NCBI GenBank assembly: GCA_903856995.1
Contig: CAIODK010000026.1
Location: 1 to 9,364, forward strand
DNA length: 9,364 nucleotides
Source of the DNA: an uncultured Burkholderiales bacterium
GTDB taxonomy: Bacteria > Pseudomonadota > Gammaproteobacteria > Burkholderiales > Burkholderiaceae_C
Direction of reading: 5' to 3'
The notes beneath the pieces were generated by a model that saw nothing but the letters and a program-made list of their open reading frames with translations, ran no database searches and had not been told where the DNA came from. Positions 1 to 5,100 of the stretch are shown here, piece after piece (positions within the stretch are counted from its first letter, which is position 1; each line of letters opens with the position of its first letter). The position numbers were made by a program, and so were the translations under genes.

Positions 1-206
1 AAGAGCTCCACCAGTTTTTCATTCGGGTCGACCAAGCTGCGTAGCAGCACAACGTGGCTAGGTAAATGAGGTGGCAAGCGCAGTTTGAGCTCACCGTCTG
101 GGAAGCGATGCCTGTCGATGCGTTCAGGCTTCAACCCCGCCTCATGGGCGAGCTGCAAAGCGAATTGGGTCTCGTCTTCAAAATAAAGCAGGCAGGAATA
201 TGGCAT
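1..206 (-). CDS. Ribose-phosphate diphosphokinase (PRPP synthetase)-like protein, N-terminal part
   Basis: Only the first 68 codons are in the window; the gene continues past the left edge. I translated it by hand from the reverse strand, starting at an ATG at 206. The visible part begins MPYSCLLYF and carries RHRFPDGELKLRLP at residues 32-45, which matches the FSDGE element of PRPP synthetases. It is followed by VVLLRSL and DPNEKLVEL, matching the segment 'VYIVQS...NDNLMELL' of Prs. Family enzymes make phosphoribosyl diphosphate from ribose 5-phosphate and ATP in the cytosol. The pyrophosphate and ribose-binding loops lie outside the window, so activity cannot be judged. The divergence from housekeeping Prs and the pairing with a phosphorylase suggest a specialised paralogue (inference). 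The ATG shares its A with the TGA stop of the phosphorylase gene (TGATG), and a GGAG lies 5 bases upstream, so translation is probably coupled. Confidence 0.85.
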   Translation of the reverse strand, partial: MPYSCLLYFEDETQFALQLAHEAGLKPERIDRHRFPDGELKLRLPPHLPSHVVLLRSLVDPNEKLVEL

Positions 207-1753
207 CAGAACTCCACAAAAACATGCGGCAGGTTTTTCGCGTCACCAATGGTGTAGCCGCTGAGCTTGTTGCTGAATTGGCGGGCGAAGTCTAGGTCCG
301 CATGAAACTCGGCATGCACCCGATAGAGCACATCACCGGCCCGCACCACGTCGCCCAGTTTGTGCATCAGGTCGACACCCGCACACTCGACTTTGGGTGC
401 GCCTGCTAATCGGGCAATGCGGGCAATATGCAAGTTGTCAATGCCAATCACCACACCACTGGTGACAGCGAGCACCTCGAAGGTCAAGGCACCCAGTTGG
501 GGTTGGTTGTGGTTGAAAGGTCTGGCGCCTTGCGCCTTGATGATGGCGTTCATGCTAGCCAGCGCACGACCCGAGTCAAGAATGTCACGGGCGATTGCAA
601 AGCCGTCCCCCCCACGAATGTCAGGGTTGCATTCAATCAAACGACCCGCCAACCGCAGAGATTTTTGACGCAGGTCAATCGGGGCGCGTGGGTCGTTCTC
701 TAGCACGCGCATCACATCGCGCGCCTCCAACACAGGGCCGACACCAAAGCCAATGGGCTGACGGCCATCGGTGATCACCACGTCTAACGAGAGGTTCATG
801 CGTGTGGCCACGTACTCAAAGAGTTGGCGTAGGCGTTGCGCATCGGGCATGGAACGTACTTTGGCGGTGGGGCCAATCGGGATGTCCAACACCAAGTGTG
901 TTGACCCCGCAGAAATCTTCTTGGACAAAATAGAAGCCACCATTTGTGCTGGCGAGTCCAACGACAGGGGGCGCTCGACTGAAATCAACACATCGTCGGC
1001 TGGCGATAAATTTGCCGTCCCACCCCATGCCAAACAACCATGGTGTTCACGCACAATTTCTGAGAGTTTGTCGAAAGACAATTCGACGTTGGCCAAAACC
1101 GCCATTGTGTCGGCGGTTCCCGCGGGCGAGGTGATGGCGCGCGAGGATGTCTTGGGGCACAACATGCCATGTGCGGCAACGATAGGGACGACCAGCATGG
1201 ACGTTCGGTTGCCAGGAATGCCACCGATGCAGTGCTTGTCCACCACCAAGGGGGAATGCCAGTCGAGCCGACGGCCGCAGGCCACCATGGCGTCGGCTAG
1301 GAAGAAGACCTCTTCACGATCCATGCCGCCACGGTTGGTGGCGATCATGAATGCTGTGAGTTCAATCTTGGAGTAATGGTGCTGCGCAATATCGTGCACG
1401 ATCGAGGTGAAGTCATCTTTGCTCAACCGTTCACCGTCAATTTTGCGAAACAACGCCCCCATTGATTCAGGAGGTTCTGCTTGAGAGACCGTCGCTTTGT
1501 GGCCGCTCTCGACAGCCAGCTGTGCAAAGGCGTCTTCAGACAGACCCAGCTCGCCGCACCCGACGATGTTGTCATCGTCAACCACATTGAGTGTGGCCAA
1601 AATTTTTCGCCCCTCGGCTCGAACTTCAACTTTGGAGAGTGCTTGAAAACCCTCAGCACGGTAGGTTGCACATTCGCGGTTCAGATAAACGACGTTCTCG
1701 TGGTACGTGTCTATCGCGACGCGACGCAAGGCCAATTGAGAAGGTGTGTCCAT
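206..1753 (-). CDS. Type-2 thymidine/AMP phosphorylase family protein
   Basis: The 515-residue cytosolic protein belongs to the nucleoside phosphorylase group that includes archaeal AMP phosphorylase; E. coli DeoA is about 440 residues and lacks the extra N-terminal domain of roughly 90 residues seen here. Phosphate-binding and active-site elements are visible: DKHCIGGIPGNRT (172-184), KTSSRAITSPAGTADTM (201-217, the family signature) and a conserved LSKKISAGSTHLVLDIPIG segment (276-294). The Ser of the DeoA 'KHS' motif is Cys here, which I recall as usual in bacterial type-2 members. Known chemistry is phosphorolysis of thymidine or, for the archaeal branch, of nucleoside 5'-monophosphates to base plus ribose 1,5-bisphosphate; the length and PGN motif favour the AMP-type branch, but the substrate is not proven. 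The ATG at 1753 is the only sensible start because an in-frame stop lies four codons upstream; I see no clear Shine-Dalgarno. It is first gene of a two-gene operon with the PRPP synthetase-like gene, and an Fnr-type site lies about 90 bases upstream. Confidence 0.92.
   Translation of the reverse strand: MDTPSQLALRRVAIDTYHENVVYLNRECATYRAEGFQALSKVEVRAEGRKILATLNVVDDDNIVGCGELGLSEDAFAQLAVESGHKATVSQAEPPESMGALFRKIDGERLSKDDFTSIVHDIAQHHYSKIELTAFMIATNRGGMDREEVFFLADAMVACGRRLDWHSPLVVDKHCIGGIPGNRTSMLVVPIVAAHGMLCPKTSSRAITSPAGTADTMAVLANVELSFDKLSEIVREHHGCLAWGGTANLSPADDVLISVERPLSLDSPAQMVASILSKKISAGSTHLVLDIPIGPTAKVRSMPDAQRLRQLFEYVATRMNLSLDVVITDGRQPIGFGVGPVLEARDVMRVLENDPRAPIDLRQKSLRLAGRLIECNPDIRGGDGFAIARDILDSGRALASMNAIIKAQGARPFNHNQPQLGALTFEVLAVTSGVVIGIDNLHIARIARLAGAPKVECAGVDLMHKLGDVVRAGDVLYRVHAEFHADLDFARQFSNKLSGYTIGDAKNLPHVFVEF
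212..215 (-). promoter_or_regulatory. Ribosome-binding site of the PRPP synthetase-like gene
   Basis: On the minus strand this reads GGAG, 5 bases before the ATG at 206, inside the last codons of the phosphorylase gene. It supports the chosen start and translational coupling of the two genes. Confidence 0.6.
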
Positions 1754-1872
1754 TGCGTTAGCTTAAACCCCAAGCATGAAAGATGTGTTGCACGGTTAAC
1801 CGGATTCAGCACAGATGCAAACTTAGTCAGCCAACTGTTGACATTGATCAAACGCAGGGGCGGCACGCGATA
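1754..1872. other. Intergenic region between exporter operon end and phosphorylase operon start
   Basis: This 119-base stretch must hold the end of the exporter transcript and, if there is one, the promoter of the phosphorylase operon. Besides the Fnr-type site it contains a 10-base palindrome, CGGTTAACCG, at 1793-1802. I see no GC-rich hairpin followed by a T-run for the exporter operon, so read-through into the phosphorylase operon is possible. Confidence 0.6.
1838..1851 (-). promoter_or_regulatory. Putative Fnr/Anr/Dnr-type binding site
   Basis: On the plus strand this is TTGACATTGATCAA; on the minus strand TTGATCAATGTCAA. It matches the Fnr-family consensus TTGAT-N4-ATCAA at 9 of 10 defined positions. 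Its centre lies 91 bases upstream of the phosphorylase ATG, in the only sizeable gap before that gene. It is the only match this good that I found by scanning for TTGAT and ATCAA half-sites. If it activates from -41.5, transcription would start near 1803; the -10 hexamer expected there (TCTGTG) is poor, so the promoter geometry is unproven. The likely regulated unit is the phosphorylase/PRPP synthetase-like operon. Confidence 0.5.
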
Positions 1873-2565
1873 TCAGGGTTTGATGCGGCCGTCGACCACT
1901 TCAATCGTTCGATCGCAGCGGCCAGACAAGGCTGCGTTGTGAGTGACAAACAGCACACTGGTGCCCTGCTCTCGACTCACACTCTGTAACAACTCAAACA
2001 CGGCATCTGCACTTTTGGTGTCCAAGTTTCCGGTGGGTTCATCGGCCAAGATCAAGGCCGGCTTCATCGCTAAAGCGCGGGCCACTGCGACGCGTTGCTG
2101 TTGGCCACCGGATAGCTGTGTTGAGGGCGAGTCCTTCCAGCGCAGCAAACCAACGCTGTCCAGCAACACCGTCGCGCGTTGGCGCATGGCGTCATTAAAA
2201 GACCCAGCATCGCCCGACATGGGCATCATCACATTCTCGATGGCGCTGAACGCGCTGATGAGGTGGTGATACTGAAACACAAAACCAATGGTGTGGCCAC
2301 GCAGGTGCGTGAGTTCGCTGTCGTTGAGTGCGGTGGTTTCTTGTTGGCACACAGCCAATGTGCCGCGCGTGGGTCTGTCGAGCAAACCCACGATGTTGAG
2401 GAGCGTGCTTTTACCCGAACCAGATGGGCCAATGACGGCGCAGAACTCGCCGTGCTGCAGCGTCAAATCAATGCCGTGCAGCACCTCTGCTTCGTTGGGC
2501 TGCCCTATGTTGAAGGTTTTGACAATGCCGCGCATGTCAAGAACAGGGCGTGGTTGGATCGACAT
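1873..2565 (-). CDS. ABC transporter ATP-binding protein, LolD/MacB type
   Basis: This 230-residue cytosolic ATPase powers the exporter encoded with it. All ABC motifs are present: Walker A GPSGSGKST (46-54), Q-loop Gln98 in FVFQYHHL, signature LSGGQQQR (151-158), Walker B LILADEPTGNLD (171-182) and the H-loop His209 in FVTHN. The 'DEPTGNLD' Walker B and the short length are typical of the LolD/MacB/FtsE group, whose members act in mechanotransmission or export rather than classical solute uptake. It is the last gene of a three-gene operon. The start is ATG at 2565, 4 bases after the permease stop, with a GAGGG 7 bases upstream at 2573-2577 inside the permease coding region, so translation is probably coupled. 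The sequence alone does not tell the cargo. Confidence 0.95.
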   Translation of the reverse strand: MSIQPRPVLDMRGIVKTFNIGQPNEAEVLHGIDLTLQHGEFCAVIGPSGSGKSTLLNIVGLLDRPTRGTLAVCQQETTALNDSELTHLRGHTIGFVFQYHHLISAFSAIENVMMPMSGDAGSFNDAMRQRATVLLDSVGLLRWKDSPSTQLSGGQQQRVAVARALAMKPALILADEPTGNLDTKSADAVFELLQSVSREQGTSVLFVTHNAALSGRCDRTIEVVDGRIKP

Positions 2566-2569
2566 ATGG

Positions 2570-3799
2570 TTACCCTCGAATGGCGACGACAGGGTCTAAC
2601 CTAGCCGCGCGCAGTGCAGGTGCAAAGGCGGCTAACAGACCTGTCAGCGTGGCGAGCGCCAAGGCTTGAAAAAACAAGGCGGGCTCGAGCGAGAGCGGAA
2701 ACATCACGGTTCCGTCGGCATTGCGCTCAAAGCGCTGCCACAACACCAAAGCGATGCCGCCCATGGCTGACCCACTGATGGCCCCGAGCATGCCCAGCAA
2801 GCCCCCCTGCAAAAGAAAGATCCGCAAAATTTGCCCGCGCGTGATGCCCATGGCGCGAAAGATACCAATCTCACGCGAGCGCTGCACCACCGACACCACC
2901 AATACACTGGCAATGCCAAAGCCGACGGACAGGGCCACAAAAAACCGAATCGCCGTGTTGGCTGTGGTTTGCGCATGCACGGCGGTGAAAAACTGTTCGT
3001 TGGTTTTGATCCAACTGTCCGCTTCTAAATGCGTGAGCGTGCTGATGCGCTGAGCCACCACTTCGGCCGCATACACATCGCGCACGGTGATGTCGAGCAC
3101 AGAGACGCGTCCTGCCATTCCCAACAAACTTTGCGCGGTTCGAAGCGTCACAAAAGTGCTGCGGCTGTTCGCACCTTTGTTGCCCAAGTCAAAAATTGCG
3201 CCCACCTTTAAGGTGTTGATCGCGCCATTGGCGGCAGACACGCGAAGCTTGTCGCCCACCGTCACGCCAAGGTCTATCGCCAAATCGGTGCCAATGAAAA
3301 TGGTGTCCACATCCATGTGAGCTTGACCCCGTAGGATTTTTTCAGGCAAAGGTACGATTTGAAAATAAAGCTCAGGTGTCATGCCGATGAGCGTGATGGC
3401 ACGGCTTGCATCACCGCGCATCACCAAGGCCGAGCCGTTGACGGCAGGCGAGACCACCATCACATCTGGCATGGCATTGATTTGTGCCGCCGCACTTTGC
3501 CACTGGTCAATGCTTTTCAGACGTTGTAAGGGGGCCTGCATGGTTGCGTTTTCTGGCCACGCGCGATCGTCACTGCGCAACGGGCGAACCACCTCTTTGA
3601 GTGGCAGCACTTGTATATGCGATTGCCCCGTCAATGCACGACGCACAAAGTTGCTTTGCAAGCCAGAGAGCAGCGCAGACATAAACACAATCACGGCCAC
3701 GCCAATCGAGATGCCGCCCACGATGAACGCAGTTTGAACCCTGCCTTCGCGCATGAAGCGCAACGACACCCAGACTTCAAAGGGTAACCAAGTGATCAA
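2570..3799 (-). CDS. ABC transporter permease, FtsX/MacB type
   Basis: The 409-residue inner-membrane protein has the four-helix MacB/FtsX topology. A membrane segment lies near residues 22-44, then a large periplasmic MacB core domain (about 45-280), then three segments near 282-304, 328-353 and 372-393. The C-terminus AARLDPVVAIRG is the typical family ending, and QRSREIGIFRAMG (306-318) is the conserved cytoplasmic loop that contacts the ATPase. There is no fused ATPase domain, unlike E. coli MacB; the ATPase is the next gene. The likely start is TTG at 3799, overlapping the adaptor stop by 4 bases (TTGA), with only a weak GGGG upstream; the next Met is residue 16, but starting there would drop the conserved amphipathic 'LPFEVWVSLRFM' segment before helix 1. 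It should form the membrane core of a tripartite exporter, substrate unknown. Confidence 0.93.
   Translation of the reverse strand: MITWLPFEVWVSLRFMREGRVQTAFIVGGISIGVAVIVFMSALLSGLQSNFVRRALTGQSHIQVLPLKEVVRPLRSDDRAWPENATMQAPLQRLKSIDQWQSAAAQINAMPDVMVVSPAVNGSALVMRGDASRAITLIGMTPELYFQIVPLPEKILRGQAHMDVDTIFIGTDLAIDLGVTVGDKLRVSAANGAINTLKVGAIFDLGNKGANSRSTFVTLRTAQSLLGMAGRVSVLDITVRDVYAAEVVAQRISTLTHLEADSWIKTNEQFFTAVHAQTTANTAIRFFVALSVGFGIASVLVVSVVQRSREIGIFRAMGITRGQILRIFLLQGGLLGMLGAISGSAMGGIALVLWQRFERNADGTVMFPLSLEPALFFQALALATLTGLLAAFAPALRAARLDPVVAIRG
2573..2577 (-). promoter_or_regulatory. Ribosome-binding site of the ABC ATPase gene
   Basis: The minus strand reads GAGGG, 7 bases before the ATG at 2565. 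It overlaps the last codons of the permease gene, which fits translational coupling in the exporter operon. Confidence 0.6.
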
Positions 3800-5019
3800 G
3801 GCTTTGCCCCATTCACAGCCGTCACAGCGCGGAGACGTGCGCCATCGGTCACAGCACTGGCTTCAAGGGGAACCACATGGTCGCCAGCGCTCAAACCAGA
3901 CAACACCTCGAACATGCCATTGCTCAGCAAGCCAAGCTTCACCTCTTGTCGCTGTGCATGGCCTTGGTTCACACGCAACACCCATGGATGAGGCAGCGCC
4001 TTGTCGTGTACCGCGGCCGCAGACACGAGCACCGCTTGCTCACGCCTTGCCACTTCGATGTCCACCGACACCGTCATGTCTTGTTTCAGATACAACGGTG
4101 GTTTGGGCACGTTGAGCTTGACGTCGACCGAGCCTCGTTGTGCATCTACACCTGGGTTGATGTAAGCCACAGCGGCCTCAAAGCGTTCGGTGGCATAGGC
4201 GTCTGCCGATGCCAATGCGGTTTGGCCAACGCGCACCAAGCTCAAATTTTTCTCATCAATTTGCAGCACGAGTTGTGTTGCACCTGCGGGCGATAGCACC
4301 ATCAAGACCTTGGCGGGTTGCACCACATCACCGACTTCCACATTGCGTGCAATCAGCGTGCCACTGACGGGCGCTTTGACTTGGGCGTAGTTCAAGCGTG
4401 AGCGCGCACCATCCACGGCCGCGTGTGCAAAGGCAAGCGCGGCATACGCCACTTCGGTCTCGCTACCACCTTTGCGCACACTGACCAGCTGTTGGCGGGC
4501 ACTGTTGAGCTGGGCCAATGCGACTTGCGCGGCACGCAGGGCCTCGTCCTTGGCCGCACTGCCTAGAAAACCTTTGTCAAACAGCTCTTGGGTGCGTTCT
4601 AAATTTCGTTGTGTGCTGTCACGGTTGGCTTGGGCTTGCAACATGGCTTGCTCGGCCATGGGCTCTTGCAGCTCTTTCAGTTGACGCACATGGGCACGCG
4701 CTTGTTGTTCTGAAAGCTCGGCCTGTCTTAAAGCAGCCTGCAACTCTTCAGAGTCCAGTTGGATCAGCACTGTGCCTTGGGTCACTTTTTGTCCCTCACT
4801 CACAGGCACTGCGGTGACGGTGCCTGTCAGCTGGACACCTAAATCGATGCGATGCGGGTTCTCCACCCGACCACTGGCCACCACGGTTTGTAGGAAGTTG
4901 CTTTGGGTCACCGCCTCGACTTGCACCTTCGGCCCGTACAACACGCGCGGCACAAACAGCCCCAACACCACGACCACGCCTAAGGCAACAGCTGCCAATT
5001 TGTAACGTGTCTGCACCAC
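3796..5019 (-). CDS. Periplasmic adaptor (HlyD/MacA-type membrane fusion protein)
   Basis: This 407-residue protein is anchored in the inner membrane by a hydrophobic N-terminal segment (about 7-26) and would bridge the permease to an outer-membrane channel. Next come the first half of the lipoyl/barrel-sandwich domain (about 47-90, with GTVTAVPVSEGQKVTQG), a coiled-coil hairpin rich in Ala, Gln and Glu (about 91-212), the second lipoyl half (VKAPVSGTLIARNVEVGDVV, 214-233), then beta-barrel and membrane-proximal domains. This order is the MacA/DevB-like arrangement. The start is GTG at 5019 with AAGGAA 6 bases upstream; a second GTG follows at once. It is the first gene of the exporter operon, and its stop overlaps the permease start. 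No TolC-like channel gene is in the window, so the channel would be encoded elsewhere. Cargo could be a lipid, peptide or drug; nothing here decides it. Confidence 0.93.
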   Translation of the reverse strand: MVQTRYKLAAVALGVVVVLGLFVPRVLYGPKVQVEAVTQSNFLQTVVASGRVENPHRIDLGVQLTGTVTAVPVSEGQKVTQGTVLIQLDSEELQAALRQAELSEQQARAHVRQLKELQEPMAEQAMLQAQANRDSTQRNLERTQELFDKGFLGSAAKDEALRAAQVALAQLNSARQQLVSVRKGGSETEVAYAALAFAHAAVDGARSRLNYAQVKAPVSGTLIARNVEVGDVVQPAKVLMVLSPAGATQLVLQIDEKNLSLVRVGQTALASADAYATERFEAAVAYINPGVDAQRGSVDVKLNVPKPPLYLKQDMTVSVDIEVARREQAVLVSAAAVHDKALPHPWVLRVNQGHAQRQEVKLGLLSNGMFEVLSGLSAGDHVVPLEASAVTDGARLRAVTAVNGAKP

Positions 5020-5025
5020 AGTCGA

Positions 5026-5031
5026 TTCCTT
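5026..5031 (-). promoter_or_regulatory. Ribosome-binding site deciding the GTG start of the adaptor gene
   Basis: The minus strand reads AAGGAA, 6 bases before the GTG at 5019. There is no ATG nearby, so this site fixes the non-ATG start. Confidence 0.65.
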
Positions 5032-5085
5032 ATTTAATCAAATTTATTTTTATAATTAGCAAGACACATAATAATCTTAAATTGC

Positions 5086-5090
5086 AAAGG
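5086..5090 (+). promoter_or_regulatory. Ribosome-binding site of the Lon-like protease gene
   Basis: AAAGG stands 10 bases before the ATG at 5101, a slightly long spacing. An out-of-frame ATG at 5093 lies between them; it is too close to the site and reaches a stop after three codons. Confidence 0.45.
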
Positions 5091-5100
5091 TTATGACGAT

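Larger units (their letters stand above)
5020..5100. promoter_or_regulatory. AT-rich divergent promoter region
   Basis: These 81 bases separate the divergently read adaptor and protease genes. Positions 5031-5085 contain only 9 G or C in 55 bases (about 16 percent), in sharp contrast to the flanking genes. A perfect -10 hexamer TATAAT lies on the plus strand at 5051-5056 and would give a leader of about 38 bases for the protease gene; no good -35 stands 16-18 bases before it. On the minus strand only weak candidates for the exporter operon are visible. Both promoters must lie here unless they are inside the opposing gene. The lack of a -35 leaves room for an activator or an alternative sigma factor. 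Confidence 0.55.

Noticed and set aside
771..1376. A 201-codon plus-strand open frame opposite the phosphorylase gene
   Set aside because: It is antisense to a clear conserved protein, has no recognisable domain, and its composition is that expected of a mirror frame.
1793..1802. Palindrome CGGTTAACCG as an operator
   Set aside because: A 10-base palindrome is expected by chance about once per kilobase; no second copy or known regulator consensus supports it.
5028..5041. A second Fnr-type site in the exporter/protease spacer (ATCAA at 5037-5041)
   Set aside because: The other half-site position reads CCTTA, which does not fit TTGAT, so only one half is present.
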